Positions 11,701-25,100 of a DNA stretch of 64,000 nucleotides are shown in pieces. A model generated the notes under the pieces. That model worked only from the letters and a program-made list of their open reading frames with translations, made no database searches and was not told the origin of the DNA. The stretch lies in the NCBI GenBank assembly GCA_003342895.1, contig PTFA01000305.1, positions 372,001-436,000 on the forward strand, given 5' to 3'. Every line of letters begins with the position of its first letter. Position 1 is the first letter of the stretch. Source of the stretch: Casuarius casuarius (lineage: Eukaryota > Chordata > Aves > Casuariiformes > Casuariidae). The translations under genes were made by a program, and so were the position numbers.

Positions 11701-14700
11701 ATAGAAATCTGTACATCACAAGGCCTATGTCCCAGGAATACCCAAGGTCAATGGGAGCTGAATAATCTCTACAGCTTTTAGCAGCAAGTGTACAGTAATC
11801 AACTCTCAAAGTTTTTAAAAACTGTGTGCATTATTTGATGTTACTTTTTTAAAAATCAGTTCTTTCAGGTGTGTATTTACTTAAAGCATGAAGCAAGAAA
11901 TGAGAATTCCCCTTCCTTCATCCAAGTCATTAACTTCATACTAGTTAAGTAATAACAACACAGTAATACAGCTACCCCTTACCATTCATGATGTAGACTT
12001 AGTGTTTAAATGGTGACTTGTTTTTCCAGATACGCAGTGTAAAATCCCTAAAGACCTAGAAAAGGAAGGCAATAAAAGGCAGTTAGAAAAGCACATGCTT
12101 TACTAAGTTTAACTTGAGGTCTGTTAATTTTATGTGATTTCTATTTTGAGATCTACTTGAACATGTCAGTTAAAAGCTAATTTAAATGAGGTAATGAGTG
12201 AGGCCTTCTGAATTTTCAAGACTTATTTATTGTGCCCATAAAGGCTAACATAACTACATTAAATCCTTCATTGCATCACATGGAAATGTGGCATTCACAG
12301 GTACCTTCACGTCATCAGGCTCAACTCGCCTGATCATATTATTTAGGAATGAGGCATTTCCATATCACTTCCATACCCCTCTTTTTGAGACGACACTGAT
12401 AATATTCTTTTCTATTTATTTATTAATTTTCCTAGTGACAGCACAGATAGCTCTAAGGCTACTAGAGCACAATTCATCTGAATATTAAAATACCCCATAT
12501 CTGCTTAGCCAGTTAACGCATAAACTCCTCATATTTCCGTTTGTAAACATATATGTCAAAGTAGATAAGATATGATAAAATTAATAGTAGTTATTACAAG
12601 TCAGAATAAAAGCAATGTTTTCCTTAATATAAAATAACAGTTTAAAAATTCACATGTCATTTAAGATCTTGCCCAATTTAATAATGGAAAACTCCGTAAT
12701 TTACTACACTAAGGAGAACAGAACTTACATTCTCACTTGTAATAATTAAGGTTGTCTCCATTTCAGATTCTGATTATTAAATTTCTTTAATTACCAGATA
12801 AATAAATTGGTCTACAATCTTTTTATAATATGTTAAGCATCTCTTTTAACCACATCCTAATTTAAACTAATGAATCTCACAGGATGTAGAGAAATCAGAC
12901 TCCAAATAAAAAGCTGTAATATAATCATTTTTTCTCAAGTAGTTTTGAAAACAAAATGCTTTGTTTGTTTTGGGACACACTCAACAGGAAAGCTGGCACT
13001 AGGGGCATACAAAAGGCCAAAGAGGAAGAAAAATCAAAAGTGAGAAAAATATTTATAATCCTGGTGGAAAACATCTTGCGAAGCCAGTGCTTATGTTTGA
13101 ATTATAAACTGCAGATATGTTTCGAAGTAATGTATAAGAAATTTCAAACAACAATCTGGACTGCGTTTAATTTTATTTTAATATTCCTAGAAACATAAAA
13201 GATTATTAAAACAATAATTGTAACATCCAATATTTCGAATTATTCTATGCATTTTTTAAATCTTCATTTTACCTATATGACATCCACCAGATGTTTTTCC
13301 CACTAAATAAGCTATGTGTAACCAAAAATTAAAGCAAAATAAATTGCAGGAGAACTAAACAGATGAAGTACCTCTTCCTATATAGCTATACTAACTCTTA
13401 TAGACAGTGTTTAGTTATAAGCAAAAGGAAGACACACATGTGCACACACACACACACACACACACAAAACTTTCTTTAAGAAGTCATCACAGCATGATCT
13501 CCAGTTACGTATGTTCACTTGTGGAGTGCTAACACCACGTATAATGGAGACTGTGGAGTGGAAATATCAGCAAAGATCAGCCATTGTAAATCTTTTTGCA
13601 AGCACTGGAACTGACACAACTAATTAAACTGGTTCATGTAAGGAACAAGCAAGTCCATAAACACAGCAGAAAGACAAGTAATTCAAGTAGTTAATTCGCA
13701 TAACAAAAAGCAAGTCCATAAAGCTGTTTCCAATTCAACGCTACCCTTAAGAAGGATGGTCTCCCTAAAAGAGAGAGCATGAAGAGGCAGTAGGGGTCAT
13801 CAGCACAGCATCAGATAGTACATGACATGGGCATGAATCAACTATCTGCTCCCAAAGAGAAGCAGGCTGAAAACCTGCAGAAGGGACATGAGAGGTCCTC
13901 TTGTCTATGTGAGGGTCTCCCTCTACCAATTCCTGCCTCCTATCATGCCTAAATATAAGAAAAAGAAATAAATATCCCACAGTAAAGCTCTCAAAGCAAG
14001 CTATCCATTTCTCACCTTTCTATTACTGCTTTTGAGAATTCAAAATGTACTGCTTATTAAGAGACATGAACAAAATCCACAGACTTGAATTTCCAAGTGT
14101 TAGCAGTTGAAAGAACCACTTGACAACGAGGCAGAGCTTTTTGGTTTGTTTGTTTAATAATGAAACAATATAAGCCATTTTCACATGGGCTTTTTATGTA
14201 AGTAATCATGCTGCAAAGATTTTTTTCCTCCGTCCGGTCCCAAAGTAAAGCGAAAGTAATTTCATATTCACATTAGTTTCCTAGAGTCCATTAGACTCCT
14301 GGCACTACTTCTTGCCATAGGCTTTGCCTTTGTTCAAAAACAAATTTTGTTAATATAACTGAAATAAGAACCACTAGAGTGATTTTCTGAGCAAGCAAAA
14401 GTTTAAAACGGTTTCAGAAGAGTTTGATGGTACTTGCTCGGAGAAAAGGGGGAAGGAATACAGATCAAGGAAATAAATGGCCCAGATATTTGACCTGCAG
14501 GGTATTTTACTGAGAGCACAAATATCAACAAGACTCAAGCAGAGTAAAAAAAAAAAATGCAAGTTTTGGGTAGAACTAGATTTTGTCAGGATGTTCTCAT
14601 GCACCTACATTTTGAACTTGAAGAATACGAACATGAAGATGGGCGGAGATGTAGGCAGACCTAAGGTACACACAGCTTCCAGCTTGGTGCTGTTTTACAT

Positions 14701-17700
14701 ACCATAAACACAACACAGTATAAACTCTGTGCATTCAGCCTCATTTTCACCGAAAAAATGGCTTTCAAAAGAACAGCTGCATTAGTTTTCCACAGCTCTC
14801 CACTGTCAACAGCTAAGCCAGCAGCGAATGCTGTCCAATACATTTACGAGGCAGAGGAAGGAGTAGAAATGTGGAGAAAGGAAAAATGACACCCTTGTGC
14901 GCCGAGTGGAAAGTTTCACTGCCGTCTTGGGCATCTGTGTTTCGCAAGTGCCAACTTGGGTTGCGTAAGCGATCCCTGCAGCCAGCCCTATCAAGCTGGG
15001 AGGAGTGGATGGAGCAAAACCAGGTCTTCTATGGAATTTCAAGTGACTAGCTACTGCATCTCCAGTTTCTACAAAATATACAGATGTCAAAGAGAGACCT
15101 AATGAAATGTGCTTGTTCATAAATGTGTGTTGGAGAGGACAGGAAAAAAAAATGCCCATGGCAAATGGAGGTATACCAATAGCATTTAAATACAGAATGT
15201 TTCAGTATACTGTGCAATATTATAGATAATAAAAATACAGAGAGGAAGAAAAAACAACACTGCAATTGTTTAGAAGCCTGTCTCACAGAAGATATGAATG
15301 TTTCACAATATTTAAATATTATTTTAAAATACCCTAGCTGCAACTTTTGAAAACATTATCCAAAAAGATTCAAGATAACTACTGATGCAGAAGGACTGCA
15401 GAAAGGTACTAAAATTATAGGCAAGCACAGACCAAAATATATTCATTTTATCAACATCTGAAAAGAAGAAAGCATTATTTGGGATAAAAGGATTAATACT
15501 GTGTTTCCATAGAGACAACTGGTTTGGGCTCAGTAGTCCAAATAGATGTGCCCCTAGGCAAGAGTTATTTGCAAAATGAACAAGTATGGATGAATAGAAA
15601 CTTGCTTCCTCATTAACAAAATACAAATATTTTAATCAGACAAGACAGCTTCCAAATTGATTCAACTGATCTGCTGAAATGGAAAATCAATTTCAGTAAT
15701 CTTATAGCTTGTATAAGATCTCTGTAGATCATGCTAGAAGCCATTTGAAGATACTGCACGGAGGCTTGTACGTTGTCCATGTGTACCTAAAGCTTGAACA
15801 GTGAGAGGTCTTTTGTATTGCCAATCTCTTGATATATATGAAGTGAACCAGATATGTTTTCAGACTCAAATGTTTTCAAAATATTTTGCTTAATGTAATG
15901 TAAACAAAAAGGAGAATGACACAGACCTCAAGGATGTTATCCTGGGGCTTTTTTATTGCACAGCCATCTAATATAGGGGCTTCTAAACTCTGAAGCCCCT
16001 GGAACTGGCTGCCACCACAGAAGACATATTGAGCAGATGGACTACGGCCTGTTTCAGTCTGCAATCTCCATGGTCCCAAAACACTAATTTCTGCAAAATA
16101 TGTAGTGAAACCTCATCAACATGTGCAGGTATTTGTAAACTAGGATCCCATTTGAAAACCCTCTTGAATCAACATACGTTTAACTTGCATTTCATTCTGC
16201 TACTTACTACATGTCACGCACACAACCAAAGCCTACACCAGAACATCACACACATCTCTTGTCAAAGACAAACAACACACAACTAAATAAGAGTACAAGA
16301 AAAAAAAAATGGGGGGCTGCTTGTTTATGAACAATACGTTCTCCAGTCATAAATGAACATTCAGTCCACAGGACCAGACTGGAGCTAGTCTCAAGTAAAA
16401 CCCCCCAGAGTGTCCCCAAGTGTGGACATTAGGTCCTCAGCACTAAATGTTTTGCTTTATGAATTTCCTCCTATTGCCCTGTACTATTTGCTAATGTAAA
16501 TAGGCAAACAGTACGTTAAATTCTAATTACAATTACTCTAAAGAGCCATATTTAGACTTTTAAGATCTTCATGAGCTTTCAGCATAGTGCAACTGTTCAC
16601 ATAAGCATACATTGAAACTGTAGTGACAACTCTCTAATTTGGTTTCAGACATATGAAGCAAATATAAAGCTTTAAGGTTTGAACAAATGGACCTTTACTA
16701 AGTTCACTCAAAGATGATTTGATTTGAACTGTCAGCAGGATCCAGCCAGCAGTACTTCTTGGTACTTCTCAGTGTGGACAGCTGTCACATATCTGGCACA
16801 GTCTGCTCCACACCAGCCACACGAATATGAATAAAACCTGGGAACATCGACTATGTAAGTCAAACTGTAGTGATTTGTGATTTTTGATACTAACATTCAA
16901 TGGTTTCTAGCTTCCTAAAAATGTATTTCTAAAAACAGTTTTTCTGCTTGACAGTGTCACTGCTCAAAAGCTTACATATGTCATTTGTAAAGAAATCTGC
17001 ATACAAAACATCTGTAACAAACCTAGGATTTCAGCCAGACAGGCAATTATAAAATACACAGATAGGTACCCTGGACTCCTCATTGGCCATTTGACTGACC
17101 TGCAAACAGTTCTGGCAGCCAAACAGTGTCTTTAAACAGGCTACCCAGTAAAGTAGACTCATTCCACTCCTGCACTCCCCAAATATTTATTCATTTTTCT
17201 AAATCCTCATGCTGTGTCCAACTCTTCTTTGGCAAGCTGCAGGGCCAAAGACTTCAGGCCTCAGCTGCCTCTGGGAGGCCTGCACAAGCTGCAGCCATTC
17301 CAGGCAGTTTTATTTTTCTTTTGACCTTAGAAACTCCCTTCTGAGTTGCTGGTGAGACCTTTTGGGCTGAGTGGTCTCAATCCATGCCCTACACAAGTGT
17401 TTCCACAGCATGGATTTAAGCTCTTCTCTGTGGCAATAACTGAAGGCACAAGCTGTATAAATTCCCTGTGCCATAGTGCCTCTCTTCTGGAAAGTCGTGA
17501 AAGATTCAGGGCTCAGCAGATGTTGCTTTGGAGAACAAGCACTAATGACCAAAGAGGCAGTTCTGAAGGTGTCACTAGACACCTGTGTTCCACACAAAAC
17601 AGGATGGACAGGAACAACAGAGTATGTTGGTGGGAGACCAGAGAGAAAATTGTGCTAGGATGTATTTAGAAGAAAGGAAATATATGGCAAAGGAACAAGG

Positions 17701-19480
17701 TTTCTGAGTCTGCAGTGAGGTTAACCAGCTGTATTGATTTTCATCTCAGTCTCAGCTGCTTTACCTCCCCTCTCATTTCTGATGATTGGCAGTAAATGTA
17801 TATTTTCCATTACATTAGACTTGTCAGAGAGTTCTCCAAAGATATCAAACTTTTATGGTGCACCAGTGAAGTAAAATTTGCTTTCATATGATGAGGTCTC
17901 TGTGTTGGCTTCACTCCTCAACTTCATTGCCATTATGACAGGAGTCAAATGCACACAGGCTCAGAAAACAGACCTCAGAACACTTTCTATAAAACACTTT
18001 CTCTTCATTTTAAAACAGCGACTTTGTGCTACCCTTAGATGTAACTACAGATTGCTTTCAGCAGTGTAAAGTATTCCACAGCAGCAAATTTCAATGACAG
18101 AATGTGAACACTGAACAGTCAAACAGTGAAGAAATTTTGGGTTGTATCAATACATATTCTTGACTCTTCCATTAAATGTTGGCTTTGTAAACCACTATGC
18201 AGATAAATTCAAGTCCCTACACAGGCTAACCTGCAGGATTAGGAGCTTGGTGACAGGCAGTGTAATATGATTGCTTACCATCATAAATTTTGGGGAGGAA
18301 ATTGATGTTCAATTTTAAAAGCAGAACCCTTACCTGAGCCCTGGTATGTTTTACATTATCTGCTGATGCCTCTTTCAGTTATCGTTCTGATTCCTAGCAA
18401 TATCTCAAATTCAGACTTTCCAAAATGCGTCTAACAGTGCACAGGCATGCTCAGCAGATTCTTTAGCTGAGCACTTTGCATATTTAGTATTAAACTGCAC
18501 TGTCCATGCTTAACAGTTTATATTGCACTAAAATCAAACCCAGCCTCTTTGTGAACTATTACAAAATTCCCTGCCAAATTTGGCTCATCTCTCCCCAACT
18601 GCTTAAACCGCAGAAATCTTCAAAAGTAGGTCACAGAAAGAGCTGCTAGTTAAAGTATTTTTCTAACTTTTCTTAGAAGCTGAGATGCTAACATTACCTT
18701 CTACTTTCCTCCTCCTCCTCAAAAAGAAAGCTTTCTAAAACAGAAAGAACTTCAGCCTGAGCTTCACAGAGGTTAAAACTGAAAAAAAAATCTGAAAAGA
18801 AAAACTTGTAAAAACTTCTTTACACCTATCATTTACTACTCCATTCACAGTAACTGTGTATCATTTTAGAAGCATGTTAGTAGCAAGTTATTTTCAATTC
18901 TACTTCCTGACTATATGACAAAAATTTTAAAACTACTCCAAACATGGGAGGGGAGGGGGGAAGGAGCTGCTTTGCTTACTTTGTCACTTACATTGACCTA
19001 TTTAAAAGAAGCTTTCACAGTAATTTAAAACTAATCAATCACTTAAAGACAAGCCAATCTTTCTATTTACTCAAGCCAGACAAGGACTGCTTTTCCAATT
19101 TTATATGGACTTGTTACCTGGTGAAAAACAAGACAAAAAAAAAAAACAACAAAAAAACCCCTAAAGTATAAAAATAGTTGAGGTTGTCTTTTACTTACCT
19201 TAACATATAAACAGGACAGCAGATTTGAAAACAGCTTTGAAAACTTAGCATATTAGTAGTATAAGACACCCTTTTCTACCAACCTCCCAAAAGCCAATGA
19301 TTGTATCAACTAGACAAAGATGTTTCTGTTGATCTTTCATCTCCCTAGTATGCTTTATTCCAGTGAGCTTTCATTTTAATCCTCCAAATGCTTCTAATGC
19401 ATTTAACAGTCTAGTATGTAGCTGCCATTTGCATTTTAACTCAAGAACTGTCACAGGAAAGTGTTTCACACAGGCCAGCC
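8760..19480. other. AT-rich non-coding stretch, no gene recognised
   Basis: About 10.7 kb without a supported gene. Frames are short and lack recognisable motifs. Contents noted: a CA microsatellite (13443-13466), a 15-bp direct repeat (13647-13661 and 13708-13722), and a faint trace of an old amniote repeat around 11745-11760 (GTCAATGGGAGCTG). Nothing else stands out by eye. Confidence 0.45.
13443..13466. repeat. CA microsatellite, 12 units
   Basis: Twelve uninterrupted CA dinucleotides; likely polymorphic. Confidence 0.95.
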
Positions 19481-19499
19481 CAGAACTGGGAGTTTTACA

Positions 19500-20640
19500 G
19501 GAGGAAGAGCCACTCTTTGCTGGCTTTGCTCTTATGTTGCTTCCTAAATACCTTCTGTTGGTTACTGGCTTTCCCCCTTCCAAGAGGCCAGAGCAGCAGG
19601 GAAGGACACCTGGGGCAGAGAGGGGTTTTGCCCCCCGGTTGGCATAGGGAGCCTCCAGCCCATCCACACTGTCTGTGGCGGTGGCCAAGAAGAGCTCGCA
19701 CATGTCGCAGCCTGCCTGTCACAGAGGCTGCCAAAGGCGCCAACTGGTTGGCCCGCAGTACTGCAGGTCTCAATGATGGTGTTTAAAGCAGCATCTGTGA
19801 GCCCCAAGGTCACCTTGACTGCAGCAGCCAGCCCCGCACTTGCTGGCAGGCAGGATGAAACGGTGGTGGCACCAGGTTGGCACCGATCAGGAGGTTGAAG
19901 GGCACCTCGCCAGCTTCTGACCCAGACAGATTCAGAGAGGAACTTAACGCAAGGGTGCAGCAGCTCATGCTGGCCAGCACAGCGCCCAGCCTCTGCCACC
20001 TCCTGCTGTGGTTGGCCCCAGTGCGCTCCTCCATACCCAGCATGTTGCACAGCCTGAAGAGAGCAACCATGGCCTGTCCGCTGGCTCTGCCAGTCACCAA
20101 CTCAAAGACATGGAGTGGATGGCCTGAAAAATGCCACAGTGCTAAAAGGCATTTTCTTCCCTAGTGTGTGATGGGCCAGGAGCTTCAGATCCCTGAAGAC
20201 TTACATGAACTGCTTGCTTCTCCTTGATACAGCAGCTCTCCTCATCCAAGCCAGTAATCTCCTCCCTACTGCAGCCTAGCAGACCAGAATTGTTAATTAC
20301 ATTGATGTTTGAACTCTCCTGCTGGCCAGGCAGGGTCCCAGTCATCTGCAGCAAGACATCCACCCCTATTCCCTGCAAGCACATGAAGATCCAGCAGTGG
20401 GAGATGTTAAGGATCAGCATGGAGGCCAGATGACCAGACACAAGGAGCCACTGCCATCTCTACCCATATCACATCAGCCACATTGCTTCCTGTCACAAAG
20501 CAGGTGGCAGTAGTTGCCACCACCATCAGCACACAGCACTGCTGGGGCCTTTGATTGGACCAAGCATAGCATTGTTTACAGCTGACCACAGACCTGCAAT
20601 GTGTGCAGCTTACACCAGGCACCACTCAACCAGTTTAGCA
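19500..20640 (-). other. GC-rich patch with overlapping minus-strand frames; possible degenerate coding remnant
   Basis: About 1.1 kb is richer in G+C than its surroundings and holds an unusual cluster of frames on the minus strand (20625-20407, 20441-20142, 20100-19810, 20050-19562, 19703-19371). They overlap in different registers. A decayed coding sequence with frameshifts, such as an old processed pseudogene, would give this pattern. So would plain GC-rich DNA with few stop codons. I tried to match the peptides to known families and did not succeed. No poly(A) remnant or splice structure is evident. A CTCF-like core (20498-20511) lies near its left-strand start. I would not assign a function. 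Confidence 0.25.
20498..20511 (+). promoter_or_regulatory. Partial CTCF-like motif
   Basis: AAGCAGGTGGCAGT fits the 3' two thirds of the vertebrate CTCF consensus from the central A onward, but the two preceding cytosines are missing. Weak candidate. Confidence 0.2.
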
Positions 20641-21569
20641 AAGGATCTCAGGAGAAAATAACAGCTAAAAACAAAAGAAAAGGCCTCCTTCATTATAAGA
20701 AAGATGAAAAACTGTTCAATAAATTGTTAAGAATACCTACTAACTTCAATTGGTTCAGCTCTTTATGGGATTCAGTTTTCTTTTCAAATGTAGTTTGATG
20801 CTCTAAGTGATCAAATTGCTTGTTCAGTAAAGTGCTTGCTCCATTCAAATGAAAGTGTTTGAGGATGACAGTATTGTAAAAATCAGTCATCTTCTTCTGC
20901 TCAACATCAGGGAACAGTCTTCCACCTTCTGAGAAGGGAAATGACAGCTTCTGCCCCTTGTGCAAGGGTGTCACGCTGGTAACGTTAAACCATTTCCAGC
21001 TGAAAGGAATCCTCTGCATTCAGCCCAAAGTGGATTTCAGGTTTGAGCTCCTTTTTCTTGAACTAATTCATTTCTTGAGGCAATTCTTAAAAGCAGAAAC
21101 ATTTGAAATGGGCATGACTTGAGGTTATCCCTGGAAAAAAAAGGGGGGGTTGGGCTGCTAATGAATGTTACAAACCAGCATGATATCAGCTCTCTAGAGG
21201 AAGCAGGGGAAGAGTACCACCCTGAACAGGGCCCAGCAGCAGTGCAAGAATTTTAATCCTGAATTTGACATGGGTAAATGAGAGGCATTTTGTAATATAC
21301 TTGAGAATTAATATTTTATTGATCACACGAGTCTTACAGATAAGATTTTGTAATAATAATAAGCATTATGACTAAAAATAGCATTATCCTCTTGCAATCC
21401 CTGAAGTATACTCTGTTCATTAGACTGAACCAGATCAAGTCCAAAAAAAGAGAGTATGTACAGTCTCAGCCCATGCAGAAAAACCAGGAAAGCATTCAGT
21501 CATGTAGAACATTCAGTACAAGGGAAGAAACAAGTGAATGAATAGTCCATTGGCAAGGACACAGAATGA

Positions 21570-21690
21570 TACTTAGGAGTTTGATGGTTCCTCCCAGGAT
21601 CTGCCACTCTGAGCCTCTGGGCAAGTCACTTCACTATGAGTGCCAATTTATACATCTATAAATCAAACAAGATAGTAGGGTCCTCCTGGC
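21570..21690 (+). mobile_element. MIR SINE relic
   Basis: CTGCCACT, then GGGCAAGTCACTTCACTAT and a stretch like TACATCTATAAATC follow the order of the MIR core: GGGCAAGTCACTTAAC, then the CTCAGTTTCCTCATCTGTAAAATG part. The copy is diverged and partial, as expected for a SINE that was active early in amniote history. The plus orientation follows from the core. Confidence 0.7.
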
Positions 21691-21894
21691 AGAGTGAGAG
21701 ATTTTATGCTGAGAGGCAACAATTCTTAAAAAGACTTGGCAATAAAAGTGGACATGACTCTGCTGAACATGAGCTCCCGATGTACTGCTGGGGCCAAAGG
21801 GAAAAATGCATCCCCGGAGGCCTACATGGAAGAACCTGAAAAAGACTACAGAACTTGGATTAACTGTATACTTGGCACTCAAGCAACCACTGTT

Positions 21895-22190
21895 GGAAAG
21901 CTGTAGCAAGGTTTGGTGCATACAATTCAAGAAACTCACTGAAGAGCCTTGAGAATAAAGGGCTGGGCTGTACTCTTTTTAATGTAAAATATGATGGCGA
22001 TATGCAGGGAACAGTGCTTAACCACTGGAACACCTTCCCAAGGGTCATGATAGATTCTCTGTCCCTGACCATTTAAATCAAGATTGGATGTTGTGTTCTA
22101 AAAATCGTACTTTACCTCAAACAGTAATTCATTCAGAGAAGTATTCTGCTCAGTAGATGTAGGAGATCAAACTGAATGATGACTTCTTTT
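21895..22190 (+). mobile_element. Ancient CR1/L3-type LINE, 3' end
   Basis: The stretch around 22010-22100 reads like the 3' end of old amniote CR1 elements: AACCACTGGAACA, then CCAAGGGTCATGATAGATTCTC, then TCAAGATTGGATGTT. It closes with a piece resembling AGGAGATCAAACTGAATGATGA. These are far more diverged from the family pattern than the copies at 6-9 kb, so this is a separate, much older insertion. It sits just downstream of the MIR relic. The 5' limit is uncertain. Confidence 0.65.
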
Positions 22191-22199
22191 TTTTGTTCT

Positions 22200-25100
22200 G
22201 GTTTTGTTTTAATCTACAAGCACCCTAATGCCTAACAATGATCTCGGCTTATGTAATCCATTAGAGGATGTAAAACGCTCTTAAAATCTCCAATGAGAAG
22301 TCAAAGTTGCAAAGTACTGTTCTTGGAAATACTAATTTCTTAATAAGATATGATTCCCATATTGGTGATTTACTTATTACAAATACTTTTTCTTCTTATA
22401 AGATTAATGGAATGGAAAAGAATAACATATGTAATAAGATTATGACATACAAAACATGACATATGGCACACAGTCTAAGCTAGTACATACTGATGTGGAA
22501 GAGAGGCAGATGAACACAAAATTTAAAAGTGACTAAAGAAAAGCTTTTGGGGAAAAATCTCTATGCTGGAGCAGCTACCACAAAGGTAAATCATCACAGA
22601 TTTTTTACTACTGTGGAATGTAATTTTCAGTAGAATCGGGCTGAGTGAACAAAAGCTGTTTTCTCCAAATGAATATAAGGCACATGTAATGGGAGATACT
22701 AAATAGAAAATAAGGGGGAGGAGAGGTTCAGTTTAAGGCCCTTCTGCTCCCAGCTGCAGGTTTTTTCTGTTCCTCAATCTTCCCTGGCAGGTCCCTGATG
22801 CCCCTGCTCTCCAACTGCTGCCTACCTTCCTTGCCAGCCTGAGCCCGGTACCTCCCCAGCTGTTTGCCATTTCTCTTCCTGGTTAAGGCTGCAGTCTGGG
22901 TCTCCAAGATCCACACATTCCAACTGCTAGATGAGTTGAATGGTCCTTACTGGCCAAATAGCCTATAACCAATTAGTTCATTCAAATAACTTCTTTTGTG
23001 ATTAATTTTTAGGGAGGGAGAGGATCATCCAACACGCAGGGTGTTGGCGTAAGCACAAGGCATTGAGATCACCTTATGTTACTCAGGTCTGTTTAAAAAA
23101 AGCAAAACAATAGGCTAGTTTCATTGGTACATGCCAATCTTTTGCATCACTTGAGTAACACAAAGCAGCCATAAACCCTATTTAATTGGCAATTATAAGG
23201 CAGGTTTATGGCTACAAGATTGCTAAAGCAGTACAAAGCAGCAGAAGCACTGAACCCCCCTCAGTGATCTCTGACACTATGAACATCAACAGGTATTTAC
23301 ATTATGGTCTATCTATTTATTGATTAAATTGCCAATTACCTATTGTGCTATCTTATTTTTGTTCCATTTATCATGTTTTCAGCTACCTTCAGCTAGTAAG
23401 CACTGGAGAAATCAGATGACATTTTGAGGGTGATCTCTCTCTTTTCTATATATATACACACACACTGTATGCCTCCACAGGAGCTACAATGTTAGCATGT
23501 ACAAATAGTAAGACTTAAAAGTACTGTGATATTAGAAAATTAAATTAGATTAAAATACATGGTGGATTTTTAAAATTTATCTTCTACTGATGACTTGAGT
23601 TTACCCTAAATCTTGTTTTCTCGTTCTTTTCTATAACAATTTGGACTATGTACTTTTTCACTTTTTTTTCCTTTTTTTTCTTCTTTTTTTTTTAAAAGAA
23701 AAACAAGAATTTAACCTAATCTCGTGGCCTCAGGAGCTCAGGTCTTTAAAACCACAATACACTCTTCAAGAGTCCAACACTGCCCCTGTAAGTACCTTGT
23801 ATTAGAGAGGGCTACTTTAAAGGATCCGGTGATTCTTAGTGCTGCTCTTTCAGGAAGCTTTTCCTCCCCACTCTACACCTGGGGTAGTGTTGATACAGGA
23901 GGACATTGAGCCATTTGCTGCACTTAATGAAACACTTGCAAAAAATTATATTCCTTAATAGTTTAAGTATTGAAGATTTGAAAAATTACTACTCCTGGGA
24001 GAAAAGATAAAGAAAATAAAAAGTAAGCAAAATTTATTTGTCCCAAGTTATTTTTCTCCCAAGTTTGGAAGCACAGAAAATATTAACATGCATAACATAA
24101 TATACAAGATGAGCAACAGCAAATGCTTGCCTTCTCAATATAAATATAGCCCATCTATAAAGTAGTAACTGCTCTATGAATTCTATCAAAGACATCATAT
24201 GCTGGAATAGAATTTATGCTTCTTATGAATATACAATAAGATATCTTTGTAAGGACAAGATAGTGAAAGCAGAATAATAAAAGAAATTTCCTGAAAATAG
24301 AGCCTTTAATGAACCTTGCCAGCAACCACTGCTGACTGAAAAGCACTAACAGAGGGACCTTATAGATTTCTCTGAACACATACTAAACAACAGTGGGCAA
24401 CATCAGTAATGGATTCAGACTGCCAGTTTATGTCTGTGTTATTCTAGCACAAATCACCTTTAAAAAAGATTCTGTTTCATAGAGTAATGGCTCCTTCCTT
24501 ATTACAACTATTGCAATGGAAGATTACCTTGGCATCCATTTTAAATGCACATCTAAGCAAACTGACCTTACTTCCTCACTGTAGAATTTGAAAAACAGGT
24601 ACAGCAGGGACAATTTAATGGATCGAAGCTATCCTAATCTTAGTTATACAAATAATCATATAATAAAAAGTAGTACCTGTTTTCCTTTTTTAAAGGAATT
24701 TTTATATTGTATTGATATTGTGAAACGATGACATCAAGACATACTGCTTGCAAAAAACAGCAATCAAATAATGTTTGAAAAATAACTTCTTGTGAAAATT
24801 ACAGATTACTATACAATGTTTTCCAGCCTATGTTAGCACTACATATCATCCCAGATGCCCATTCTTAGGAATTATTTGCAGGTCTTTACACAAGCATGTG
24901 TACTGTGGAAGCGTTGCATTTATATTCTGCTCAAAATGGAGCCTCACGCACATGTGGTACAGTGGGCAGTGCTTATCTCACAGCTGTCAAGGACCTGTAA
25001 ATATTTCCTTGTCTGATCAGATTGGGGAAAAGGGATCATAAGAGTGCATCTGCATTTAACGTAGATAAACTGAAATTCCCAATTAATTCCAATTTGCAGT

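Noticed and set aside
13647..13722. 15-bp exact direct repeat AAGCAAGTCCATAAA
   Set aside because: Real but short; no element structure between the copies and likely coincidental or slippage-derived.
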